Assembly: GCF_963676685.1 (NCBI RefSeq)
Contig: NC_092354.1
Span: 18,606,746-18,670,745 of the forward strand
DNA from: Mytilus edulis
Lineage: Eukaryota; Mollusca; Bivalvia; Mytilida; Mytilidae
Reading direction: 5' to 3'
Length of the DNA stretch: 64,000 bases
Positions 56,101 through 64,000 of the stretch are shown here, one piece after another. How positions within the stretch are numbered: the stretch's first letter is position 1; every line of letters begins with the position of its first letter. Position numbers and translations under genes: made by a program. The notes under the pieces are model-generated. The model ran no database searches and was not told the origin of the DNA. It was given only the letters and a program-made list of their open reading frames with translations.

Positions 56101-57837
56101 GGAAATACCAGTACCAAGTTGTGCTCATTTCATTTCACAAGGGACTTTCCTTGTATTTCGGTATTTTTGTGTTTATTTTTTTTTTTCATTGTTAAAGAAA
56201 CCAGCAACTGAAGGTAATATGAAGTTGCTTCAGATTGATTATGACTTAGACAGAGCAGATATCATCAGGACCCCCACGTCTGTCTTCAGCTGGACTCAAG
56301 TCAATAATACCTCAGTGGAACAGACGGTGACAAAGACTGACGAAATAACCATAACAAGAGAAGATACGTATGAATTTAGATGGGACAAAGCAGCTAAAAT
56401 ATCAAGTAAGATATAAGCAAAATTAGAAAAATAAATACCATGAACCAACTTATTTTCACTGATACTTTATTTTGGGTTTAGCCCAGATAGTCAGCTTCGC
56501 TACGATTAAATTTTGCGATTTTCTTATTCATTTAATGAAGTTTAAGGAAAGATCGAAATTATACATATTCGCGTTATTAAGCCCCACCTACGATAGTAGA
56601 TGGGCATCATATTTTCTTGTCTGTGCGTTCGTTCGTTCGCTAGTCCGTTTGTCTGTTCGTCCGTTCGTTCGTTCGTCCGTTCGTCTGTCTCGCTCCAGGT
56701 GAAAGTTTTTGGTCAAGGTAGTTTTTGATGAAGTTGAAGTCCAATTAACTTGAAACTTAATAAACATGTTCCCTATGATATAATCTTTCTAGTTGTAATG
56801 CCAAATTTCATGGTTCACTGAACATAGAAAATGATAGTGCGATTGGGGAATCCGCGTACTGTTGACACATTCTTGTTTTTCTAATTGTGGACGTTACGAA
56901 TATAAATCGCTCGCCGGAAAATCAGTTGGTTTACCATATACTTTTTTGTGCTTTTATACATGTGGTGAGATTCGAAAAAACTATTGAACAAGAACTATAA
57001 AGTTGATGTGTCGTTTCCCTTTTATTTCGAATCATCAGTTAATTACTTTCATTATTACAAATTTGATAATATCTTTATTTTCCTAAAAACTTATTAACTT
57101 GTGAAAAAAAATAATGTAACAAAGAAATAACAACTCTATCATTAAAATGTCTCATTACAGCAACTGTGAAAGGAAATGTTGGAATTCCATTAGTTGGCGA
57201 AACAGAAGTCAGTATTAGCGCTGAAATGTCTGTTAGTATGGGGCGGACTACAGGAACAAAAAAGTCAAAAACTGACAAATGGATTGCAGAGTATCCTTCA
57301 AAAATTCCCCGGTATTCAACGTATGTATAATTCAATCAAATGTAGATATACCGCATGTCTGGCAAAAATTCAAAATTCCAATCATGGTGTGATGACTTTA
57401 TTCGGATGAAATTGATAATTTGAAATATAATTGTAGAGTTATGATTACTGTTTTTCGAACAAAACAGCATAACTCAACATCATTCTCTCCGTGACTAGCT
57501 GTCGAAAGAGAAATGTTTTCCAAAAAAATAAGTAATCATCATTTTGCTTTGGTATTGGTTCAATGTCAGCGGAATATATCTATCTAAATGCTCAATTTTA
57601 GTCAATTAGACTTTACCTGGTAAACAAATATTTGTGTATGAAATTGATATCATGTTCTATAATTGCAGAGTTACGGTAACATCGAAATTAACCAAAGGAA
57701 ATATCAACATTCCATTCACTGCCGTACTGTATTATGGAGATGACACAGAGCGCACAATAACAGAAAAGGGCGTGTTTTATGGATGCCAGTACTTTGATTT
57801 TCATACTGAATTCAACGAATCAAAAGTGCCAACTTAA
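50144..57837 (+). CDS. Beta/gamma-crystallin plus aerolysin-like protein, copy 2, complete
   Basis: Eight coding exons: 50155-50166, 52366-52487, 53151-53277, 53729-53868, 55445-55583, 56198-56405, 57161-57320, 57669-57837. All borders are AG/GT, phases agree and the sum is 359 codons including TAA. Residues about 1-88 form one beta/gamma-crystallin unit (HKKFGGRSKEF; KNYKGRICV), about 89-180 a second (DTFNGRSLTF; HPNYAGDQSLF). The rest is aerolysin-like: TPTSVFSWTQVNN, NVGIPLVGETEV (alternating Ser/Thr-rich strands typical of the insertion hairpin region) and NINIPFTAVLYYGDD. The same domain order occurs in the amphibian beta/gamma-crystallin-fused aerolysin-like protein, a secretory pore-forming protein. 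No N-terminal signal peptide is visible, so the route of secretion and the role (defence, endolysosomal or toxin-like) are open. Confidence 0.88.
50382..51793. mobile_element. hAT-like non-autonomous DNA transposon
   Basis: Ends CAGGGGCGTAGC and GCTACGCCCCTG are perfect inverted 12-mers, flanked on both sides by ATTCT (50377-50381 and 51794-51798). TIRs starting CAGGGGCG are common in hAT elements, some groups of which make 5-bp duplications. No transposase motif is visible, and the 63-codon frame at 51256 is unremarkable. Located in intron 1 of crystallin-aerolysin copy 2. Confidence 0.8.
50470..50493 (+). repeat. Poly(C) run inside the hAT-like element
   Basis: Roughly 24 consecutive C residues after GGGCGGAG. 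The exact length is likely to be unreliable in the assembly. Confidence 0.85.
51985..52192 (+). repeat. Interspersed repeat family R2
   Basis: TTTCTTGTGTAAAATTCGG, GGGTCAGCTGAATGACACC and ATGGTCGAGTTGTTGTCTC in order, diverged from the 40295 copy. Confidence 0.75.
52842..53120. mobile_element. MITE with GGTGGTACCTAACACT ends
   Basis: Left end AAGGTGGTACCTAACACT and right end AGTGTTGGGTACCGCCT are imperfect inverted copies about 280 bases apart. No coding capacity. Lies in intron 2 of copy 2, ending 30 bases before the next exon. A partial relative lies at about 4165. Confidence 0.7.
53505..53665 (+). repeat. Diverged R1 copy followed by an AAGAATAGAG tract
   Basis: GTTGTGATATGATTGCTGC, AACCCTCCACTAGAGACC and AACAACTATAGGTACC resemble R1. 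Then come ACAGAAAAATAGGC and CATAAAGAATAGAGAATAA as in the purine-rich family. Confidence 0.5.
54605..54790 (+). repeat. Interspersed repeat family R1 with poly(A) head
   Basis: A run of about 25 A residues precedes GAAGATGTGGTATGATTGCC. The rest follows the family order to CCCATACCGCATAGTCAGC and AAAAGGCCCC. Intron 4 of copy 2. Confidence 0.8.
54819..55133 (-). repeat. Interspersed repeat family R3 with (CGAACGAACGGA)n tract
   Basis: On the minus strand it starts GCCCCACCTACGATAGTA. It contains a tract of GAAC/GGAC tetranucleotides at 55022-55085 (plus-strand sense) and ends GGACACATTCTTGTTTT. The open frame across it is a product of the tetranucleotide tract. Confidence 0.8.
55183..55409. 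mobile_element. MITE with about 50-bp inverted ends (AGGGACGACATC)
   Basis: Left end AGGGACGACATCAAAAG through AAAAAACTTAATTCACATAG (to about 55234) pairs with ACTATTTGAATTAAGTTTTTT through CTTTTGATGTCGTCCCT. The interior (about 120 bases) has CCCCCCACCCCC tracts on both sides. A TA or short duplication at the ends is possible. Lies in intron 4 of copy 2, ending 35 bases before the next exon. Confidence 0.8.
55880..56010 (+). repeat. Interspersed repeat family R2, degenerate
   Basis: TTGTTGTGGGACCAGCTGAAG, TGCTACGTTGAAG and GATCGGGTTATTGTCGTC follow the R2 order. Confidence 0.6.
56581..56876 (+). repeat. Interspersed repeat family R3
   Basis: GCCCCACCTACGATAGTAG, then a GTTCGTTCG/GTCCGTTCG tract (56625-56690), TGATGAAGTTGAAGTCC and TTGACACATTCTTGTTTT. 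Intron 6 of copy 2. Confidence 0.8.
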
Positions 57838-58090
57838 ACATAACATATCTTTCGTAATTTTGCAAAGGGTGACGAGAAATGGGGTTGAGCTTCATAGCTA
57901 TATACTTTTTGCAATTGCATATGCGAATAAATAAGTAGATTTTCTTTTTGCATAAGTGAAATACTACCTTTCCAATTTATGTGATATATTTTTATATTCT
58001 TAATTTTGATATTTTATGTTTCTGTTTTTATATTTTATGTTTTTGCTTGACCCATGTGGGTGTAATTTACAAATAAAATTATATATTCAT
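57838..58090 (+). terminator. 3' UTR and polyadenylation signal of copy 2
   Basis: AATAAA occurs at 57926 and at 58072 (followed by TTATATATTC). The second is the likelier signal, giving a 3' UTR of about 250 bases. The sequence is AT-rich without repeats. Confidence 0.6.
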
Positions 58091-58399
58091 TTTTATTGCC
58101 TATTCTTGCATTTAGGATGTACGGGCGAGTATCAACAACATATAAAACTAGACTGACTCAGAAGAGCTTGTGTCGCTCACCTGATTCTACTTTGGTTTTG
58201 GAAATCATGTAAAAAATGGTTAAAATCATAACAGATACCCTAATAATGATCAGGTCAAATTGGGTGTAATACTGGCTCGTAATTTAGTCAAAAGCAGAAG
58301 ACTTTTGTAAAGTTTATAGATATTACCAATAAATACATTAAAACTTAGGGAAACTACTTTAAATGGACAATAACCTTATTTTTCGCTCTTTTTTTTCTA

Positions 58400-58588
58400 C
58401 ATACATAGTTTTCTCGTTTGAATTGTTTTACATTGTCCTTTCGGGGCCTTTTATAGCTGACTGTGTGGTATGGGCTTTGCTCACTTTTTGAAGGCCTTAC
58501 GGTGACCTATAGTTGTTAACTTCTGCGTCATTTTGGTCTCTAGTGGAGAGTTGTCTCATTTGGCAATTATACCACATCTTCTTTTTAT
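58400..58588 (-). repeat. Interspersed repeat family R1, minus orientation
   Basis: From TTCTCGTTTGAATTG through GGCCTTTTATAGCTGACTG to CCACATCTTCTTTT, the reverse complement of the 54633 copy. Confidence 0.85.
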
Positions 58589-59089
58589 TTATATATAATG
58601 ACAAATCAGGTACATGGTAACAACACTTGGTCAGGACCACAAAAGAAACGAGAGAAATCCGTTAGCGCCAAAAAATCGTCCTTTTGCGCCACAACCTTTT
58701 TCTCCAATGCTACGTTTCCGCCATGTGTTTTTAGAATACATAGTATGATCGTTTGCGCCAAAATAAAATATACAGTTGCAACAATTCCAAAAAAAAAATG
58801 ACTTGCATCCTCCTTTATCCGGGATAGGAATTGGTAGTTTGCGCCGACGGAGTTACAAAAAATAAGTAATTAGAATTCATTTAATAGAATACTTTAGAAC
58901 ATAAAAATATGTACAGTCAGACAACATATTTTAAATTATATTAAAGGCTGGAATTTGTTACTCACTACGCACATAAAGTCTCTCTGGCTGAATTCTCCTT
59001 TTGTATATTTCTCATACTTTTGAACCTCAAATGTTTCCTTTTTTGAGACATGTCTACCTCTTACTTGGCTTTTTTTTAAAACTTTTTTG

Positions 59090-59170
59090 GATTCGAGCGT
59101 CACTGGTGGGTCTTCTGTGGACGAAACGCGCGTCTGACGTAAATACAAAATTTAATCCTGGTATGTATGA
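59090..59170 (+). repeat. Interspersed repeat family R4
   Basis: ATTCGAGCGTCACTGGTGGG, TGGACGAAACGCGCGTCTGA and CGTAAATACAAAATTTAATC. Confidence 0.8.
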
Positions 59171-60297
59171 TTTACTGCTGCTGCATGGGTACTTTGCAAA
59201 TCAATTTTATGTAGTAGCTTATAGCTTCACAGTATTGTCCAAAAACACAAAGATTGGAAGACGTGATGCACAAATTCATTGTAATTCTTGTGGAATGCAT
59301 CTGCTCCGCTATTGGTACATGTTACGGTAGATGGGATTTGAGCCCATACGGATTGGAGGGACCAAAGCATTATCATAAAATATATTGTTATTATTAATGT
59401 GTATGATAAAAAATTTTGATATAAACACATATTTCATAAAAAATATAATCTATAAATATAAACTTCTACTCACAACAAAATCGTGACCCAACAATTTCGG
59501 TAGAAATAAGTAGAATATCGATCTTCCTAAATTGTGTTCTGTGGTAGGAAATTGTTGAATTACTGGTTTATTTAAGAACATATGCATTTATAGTCGTTGT
59601 GGTCAGCGATACTATTATGGCTAAAAAGGGGAGGGGCGTAATCATAAGAACTAACTATAAAATCAGTTTCACACATTTATTTGCTCTTTTTTCTTTCACT
59701 TAACATGGCAAGTAACGGATCACTAAAAAAATCAGTACTACAGATTGGACGCTCATAATCAGTTGTCCCTCGAGTATACGGGTAACTGTGGATGTTTTTT
59801 TTTTAATCATTCCAACCATTTTAATCTCTTCATATACAGCTGGTGACATAATTCAAAAGATAGTTTTGTAACTAATATCTGTTAGTTTTTTTTAAGTAAA
59901 AAGTTCCCTGAAATTCGAGCAGTTTAAATTCAGAGGCAGAAAAGATTCTTAGCTTCATAAAAGTTCACACCACTTGTGCTTGTTACAATTCTTTCTGTAC
60001 TATGTAGTCCTAGTTATACGTCTGTAACAGAAAAAGGTTCGTGCACAGTCAAGACGTGCAAATGCAGAAAAAGCTATGGTGCCATATTGAAGTCGTTGAA
60101 ATGTCAAACTAAGCATACGCACAAGAATACAATTTGCGATGAAAACTAAGATCATCTGACTGTGGCATTTATATTTAATGTTTATGTAGCCTTTGAATTA
60201 TAAAAGTAATACATTTCTTTGTAACCATCATTTTTTTTTATGATAGAGTTTATTGTATTATCGAAACGTTTCTAATGCATATTTGAAAAAAAAAACT

Positions 60298-60510
60298 ATA
60301 TGGTCCCCAGCCGGACTCATTAATGGTCACTAATATGATCTAGTATAAAAGTCCCAAAATGGCCCAAATACTCATATGGTCCGGTACGTTAATAATCAAA
60401 CGAGTATTTACTCATATGGTCCGACCATACGCGTATCATGAGTTGACAATATGAGTATACGCATATGGTCATGACGATACTCGTATGGTCCCAATACTCA
60501 TATGGTCAGG
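60298..60510. repeat. Cluster of CATATGGTC motifs
   Basis: CATATGGTC or the close variants CGTATGGTC and TATATGGTC occur six times in about 210 bases, several as ACTCATATGGTCC. GAGTAT(A/T)-type words in the opposite sense lie between them. No regular period. Confidence 0.5.
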
Positions 60511-61325
60511 ATCATTTATATTATACCAATGTGGACCTTATTTTCGCAATTCTATATGTGTCTCTTCATAGTCTACAACACTAGACAACATATGTTTTTG
60601 GGGGGTCTAGAATAGTTTAAAGTTTAGAGTTTGCGTCAAGCTGGTTAAAATTAGTATAAAAATTCCGAGTGTGCCAAAGGCCGAGATTGTTTTAGGCCGA
60701 CTTAACCAGCGACCGGAAGTAGCTTTAACCAATTAAAATTATAATTTTGGATTGTAGGGGAAGTTTGGAATTTGCCAAATAGTAAGTAAATACGTAACAA
60801 AATAGCTTTTATGAAAACATATTATTCGATGTCGATTGGAAATATATACCTTTGATATCAACATTAGAATTTTAATGCCAGCAAGTTTGGATGGCCTCCA
60901 TTTCCCGAAGTCTGAGCCACGATCGATGAAATTTTAATTTGTAAACAAAGCCGCATTTATAAGCAAAACCAGTCTTTGCTCTTATGTATCATGTATGATT
61001 TACAATGTATTCCAATAACTTACTCTTGGTGTTTATTTCTCATTGAGGCAGGTAAACATGAAAATTAAACATATCAACAGGTTAAAATTCCTGCTACATC
61101 TGGGACCATCATCATGATCATACAAATGAAATTTAAATGCTGTGAAATTAATATGAGGCAGGCATTACCTGTGAATGGGGACGAAGTCTATGATTTAAAA
61201 AAAAAAATCAACAATGTTTAAAAGAGAAACGGAAATACCGTAACGTTTCCTATTTTGGTGTCATCAGGTAACATTTTTTTTTTAAATGAATTAGTATTAG
61301 TTCCTTTCTTAGACTGATTAATATA

Positions 61326-61516
61326 AATTACTTCTTGGCTTCATAAAAGACTGTAATAATAATATAAATTTATTTGGCCGAAAACATAAATCTTTACATA
61401 CATGAATTACAATAATATAAAGAACAATTACCAATACATATACAAATATTAATACTTATTCAGTTAAACTAGAATAATATAAATTAAGGCGGGCCACAAA
61501 AATTTAATATCCGCCA
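61326..61516 (-). repeat. Direct repeat B2 of the Ngaro-like element
   Basis: 191 bases from AATTACTTCTTGGCTTC to AATATCCGCCA, repeated at 61799-61989 with only about two visible differences (TTTATTTGG/TTTAATTGG and ATTTAATATCC/ATTAAATATCC). Confidence 0.9.
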
Positions 61517-61798
61517 CATAAGTTACCGATGCATAAAATGCAAAAATAAAATAAAATAAATAAACTAGAAATTTGACAAAAATAAAAAAAAAAGGAGAGG
61601 GCGGGTGGGTAAATTTCGATCTGATTACTCTAACGTATTCTAATGTAATGACTAGGAAAAAGAATTCACTTTAAAACTAAAGGTGGAGTGAACACAATTC
61701 GAAATCAGTTAAGCGAGAATATCAAATGATCGGCCAAAGGGGGGTAACTAGAACATATTTCGCATCGTAATTACTAGTTTTTTTAGAAAAAACAAACC
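61517..61798 (-). repeat. Inter-repeat segment (predicted A2 of the Ngaro-like element)
   Basis: 282 bases between the two B repeats. In split-direct-repeat elements this segment should match the 5' end of the element (A1), which lies outside this window. Non-coding. Confidence 0.55.
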
Positions 61799-61989
61799 AA
61801 TTACTTCTTGGCTTCATAAAAGACTGTAATAATAATATAAATTTAATTGGCCGAAAACATAAATCTTTACATACATGAATTACAATAATATAAAGAACAA
61901 TTACCAATACATATACAAATATTAATACTTATTCAGTTAAACTAGAATAATATAAATTAAGGCGGGCCACAAAAATTAAATATCCGCCA
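61799..61989 (-). repeat. Direct repeat B1 of the Ngaro-like element
   Basis: Near-identical to 61326-61516 and closest to the coding frames. Confidence 0.9.
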
Positions 61990-62311
61990 AACTAGCCCGC
62001 CAAACAAAACCAAACAAGTTACAGATGTGGTTAAACCCAAGAGATGTAACACTCTCTTGAAAGTTCAACTCCAAGCAGGAAGAATAAAACACTTCTTCAG
62101 CTGCTAGATCTACTTAGGAGATACTCACGGAAATCTCTCCTAAAAGTAGAGTACCTTAAAGAGACATATATACACTAATGAATCCAAAGGATGAAACACT
62201 CCCTTGAAAATTCAAACACCTAAGGAATGAAACACTCCCTTTAGGCTAGCCTATAAAAACTAAATAATAATAATGACATACATGAAGACAAAATACAAAA
62301 TACTAAATTAT
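61990..62311 (-). other. 3' non-coding region after the hydrolase frame
   Basis: About 320 bases without a frame. Three related words occur: GATGTAACACTCTCTTGAAA (62041), GATGAAACACTCCCTTGAAA (62188) and AATGAAACACTCCCTTTAGG (62226), a decayed short direct repeat. Confidence 0.6.
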
Positions 62312-62857
62312 TTACATATGATTAATAGCATGCTGGAAACACTGGCGCAATTCATATTGCCCAGCTTCATTAAGGTGAAGCCCACCATCTTTAAAAGCAA
62401 ATAATGACCTTACTGGAATGCCTTTATGAAAAAATCTTTTAAAAGACCTAATATAGCTTAAATTACTCTTAGAACACATCCTGCTCAATTCTAAATTAAC
62501 ACTTTTACACTTATTACCTGTATAAGAAAAATCAACAGGCCTTGGCAGAATAGAAGATATAAAAATTTTAATACTTGATGAATAAGATTTGATAGTAACA
62601 ATAAGTTCCCTAAAATCAGCAATAATTTTGTCAACAGAGTTATTAACTATATCATTCGTACCTAAGTGAATAATAATATGAGAATAGTTAGCTAAACATA
62701 TATCTCTACCCTTAATCATGTTTCTTAAAGAATGTATCCTGGCTCCTCTGACCGCGACCAAATCCATGCAAATTATGTCATCCAAATATTTCCCTATAGA
62801 ATCTGTAAAAACCAAAACCTTCTTACTGGTCACAACTTCTGAAAGACAATCAAACAA
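62312..62857 (-). CDS. SGNH/GDSL-type hydrolase of the Ngaro-like element
   Basis: An esterase/lipase-fold hydrolase domain. The blocks appear in order: VLVFTDSIGKY (block I, catalytic Ser, with Thr in place of the usual Gly), VAVRGARIHSLRNMI (block II Gly), IIIHLGTNDIV (block III, Gly-x-Asn-Asp) and GGLHLNEAG (block V His; the paired Asp is two residues earlier). Ngaro elements of several animals carry such a hydrolase after the recombinase. Its role in the cycle is unknown. The open frame overlaps the recombinase end in another frame and lacks an ATG near its start (the first codon at 62857 is TTG). An internal ATG lies about 30 codons in, after block I. Expression by frameshift or reinitiation is therefore likely. 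Confidence 0.8.
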   Translation of the reverse strand: MFDCLSEVVTSKKVLVFTDSIGKYLDDIICMDLVAVRGARIHSLRNMIKGRDICLANYSHIIIHLGTNDIVNNSVDKIIADFRELIVTIKSYSSSIKIFISSILPRPVDFSYTGNKCKSVNLELSRMCSKSNLSYIRSFKRFFHKGIPVRSLFAFKDGGLHLNEAGQYELRQCFQHAINHM

Positions 62858-63866
62858 ATTTTGCCATATTTCTAACTACAGAAATTTTATCCTTCATAGA
62901 AAATTCTAAATATATTTTATAGGCATCGCTTGCCCAGTCCCCGTGTAATTGAATAAGATCACTAGGTACATGTGAACTAAATGCAAAAGTGGCACCACCT
63001 CTCCTAAAACTATGTGATGAATATAGATTAGGATCTCTCCCTGTCTTCAGAATAACAGATTTCAGCTTTCTCTGGAACTGACCATAAGTGACTGGTGTCA
63101 ACTTCGAATTCTTACTTATAACAAAGGCAGGGGAATCATGAGATGCCGGAACTTTACTACACATATGATTATACGCAGAAACCGGACAAAGGACAGAGCC
63201 AGGGATTTTAACCAACGGAATCTTTAATCTTCTTTCCCCATGTTGAATAGTCTTAGTCCATTCAAAAACAACTATAGCAATATCGTTAACAACAAAGACT
63301 TTACCTCTGGTCAATTGCTTATTCTTGTCAAATTGAGAACAAGAATCTGGAACTAAGTTAGATTTCCTGGACATCAAGAAAAAGGCAAACAAAAAAAGAC
63401 ACCAATATACACAATCAGAACCATCTTCTAAATTAAAATGTACCACCATCTCTAATAAAATATCTGGTGAAATGGGTAAAGCTCTACGTGGCATATGTGA
63501 CTTGGTTCGTGACAATCCTTTAAGCAGTAATTTATAAACAAAACTGTCTAAGTGTGGAAAAGAGCAATCCAACATTAAATGCATAACTTTTACACCATTA
63601 ATATAATTCTTAATAGATTCTACAGATTTAAAAGACCGACTGAGAAATTGTGCATAACAACAAATAGTATTCAAATTTGCAGGAATAAAACTCATATTAA
63701 AGTACGTGCAAAATAGTAAAAAGGCTCTCCATTGGACTAATAAGTTTTTCTTCGATCCTAGCGCATATGCTGCTCTAGTAGAAACTTTAACATCCTCTTT
63801 TAACTGTAATAATTCTAAATCTGAAAAGCATTCAAAAATTTCTTTTATTGGCTGTCCAATGCTTGT
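62850..63866 (-). CDS. Tyrosine recombinase of the Ngaro-like element
   Basis: Site-specific recombinase that would integrate the element's DNA copy. The frame is open from directly after a TGA at 63869-63867. The only ATG is at 63695, but sequence above it (AAYALGSKKNLLVQWRAF) fits the SAM-like core-binding domain, so the product likely begins further upstream or by frameshift from the preceding gene. The catalytic domain has FLMSRKSNLVP (first Arg), HSFRRGGATFAF (His-x-x-Arg) and HGDWASDAYKIYLEF (His/Trp and nucleophilic Tyr). About 338 residues are open, of ordinary length for this family, and all catalytic residues are present. The stop is TGA 62852-62850. Confidence 0.88.
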   Translation of the reverse strand, partial: TSIGQPIKEIFECFSDLELLQLKEDVKVSTRAAYALGSKKNLLVQWRAFLLFCTYFNMSFIPANLNTICCYAQFLSRSFKSVESIKNYINGVKVMHLMLDCSFPHLDSFVYKLLLKGLSRTKSHMPRRALPISPDILLEMVVHFNLEDGSDCVYWCLFLFAFFLMSRKSNLVPDSCSQFDKNKQLTRGKVFVVNDIAIVVFEWTKTIQHGERRLKIPLVKIPGSVLCPVSAYNHMCSKVPASHDSPAFVISKNSKLTPVTYGQFQRKLKSVILKTGRDPNLYSSHSFRRGGATFAFSSHVPSDLIQLHGDWASDAYKIYLEFSMKDKISVVRNMAKFV

Positions 63867-64000
63867 TCAAATATAAACTTTATCAACGTAATTACCACTT
63901 ATGCGAAAATTTAAACAAATGTTCTTCCGCACTAAACTCTTCTAATGAACCTGATACCGCATTATAGAACAATGCAGCAAATTTATCCGAAGTATGCCAT

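Larger units (their letters stand above)
58091..61325. other. Intergenic repeat-bearing DNA, no gene seen
   Basis: Contains R1 (58400, minus) and R4 (59090), a motif cluster at 60298-60510 and a repeat-like stretch at 58145-58190 (GACTCAGAAGAGCTTG ...). All open frames are under 110 codons and lack motifs. The longest (59001-59330) overlaps the R4 repeat. Confidence 0.55.
61326..64000 (-). mobile_element. Ngaro-like tyrosine-recombinase retrotransposon, 3' part
   Basis: The minus strand carries a tyrosine recombinase frame, then an SGNH hydrolase frame, then a repeat arrangement B (61989-61799), A (61798-61517), B (61516-61326). This is the gene and repeat order of Ngaro-type DIRS elements, which move by reverse transcription and recombinase-mediated integration. 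The reverse transcriptase/RNase H region would lie beyond 64000. Bases 63867-64000 may belong to its end, in a different frame. Confidence 0.75.

Noticed and set aside
59001..59330. A 109-codon plus-strand frame
   Set aside because: It overlaps an interspersed R4 repeat and has no domain signal. The composition is that of translated AT-rich repeat DNA.
61326..61989. The 191-base direct repeats as LTRs of an LTR retrotransposon
   Set aside because: They lie on the same side of the coding frames only 282 bases apart, and the coding frames are recombinase and hydrolase. The arrangement fits split direct repeats of a tyrosine-recombinase element.

Overview
The window is animal nuclear DNA, AT-rich, intron-bearing and saturated with interspersed repeats. 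The short repeat families, the tRNA-headed SINEs and the tandem genes joining beta/gamma-crystallin to an aerolysin-like domain suggest a bivalve mollusc, probably a mytilid mussel. That assignment rests on recognition from memory and was not checked by search.

Layout: (1) 1-4358 is repeat-rich DNA with no gene seen. (2) About 4359-9060 (minus strand) is a nearly full-length LINE. It has a coiled-coil ORF1 and an APE endonuclease/reverse transcriptase ORF2. ORF1 and ORF2 share one frame and are separated by a single TAG. ORF2 carries one further stop and a slip in a TA repeat. (3) 10207-36835 is a 26.6 kb composite element flanked by a 9-bp direct repeat and inserted into an older 0.8 kb palindromic repeat. 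Its inverted arms are mostly satellite arrays (about 6.2 kb left, 8.5 kb right, built of about 172-bp monomers arranged as about 345-bp dimers). Between them lies a degenerate Polinton/Maverick-type core (about 16986-27654): protein-primed DNA polymerase B, adenain-like protease, PLA2-like protein running into an integrase remnant on the opposite strand, FtsK/HerA-type packaging ATPase, major and minor capsid-type genes and several small genes. All the recognisable core genes are broken by stops or frameshifts.

(4) 37568-57837 holds two tandem plus-strand copies of a multi-exon gene for a beta/gamma-crystallin plus aerolysin-like protein. Copy 1 (37568-46564) lacks exons and has a truncated fourth exon ending in a SINE. 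Copy 2 (50144-57837) has every exon in phase and a complete frame of 358 codons. The introns are packed with SINEs, MITEs, an hAT-like element, a 1.8 kb palindromic element and several repeat families. (5) 57838-61325 is repeat-bearing intergenic DNA. (6) 61326-64000 (minus strand) is the 3' part of a Ngaro-like tyrosine-recombinase retrotransposon with recombinase and SGNH-hydrolase frames and a B-A-B terminal repeat arrangement. Its reverse transcriptase would lie beyond the right edge.

The most unusual object is the composite element. Long inverted arms made of tandem repeats plus a 9-bp target duplication is the architecture of Drosophila Foldback elements, yet the cargo here is a dead Polinton whose genes are punctuated by a repeated AATAAATG junction motif.
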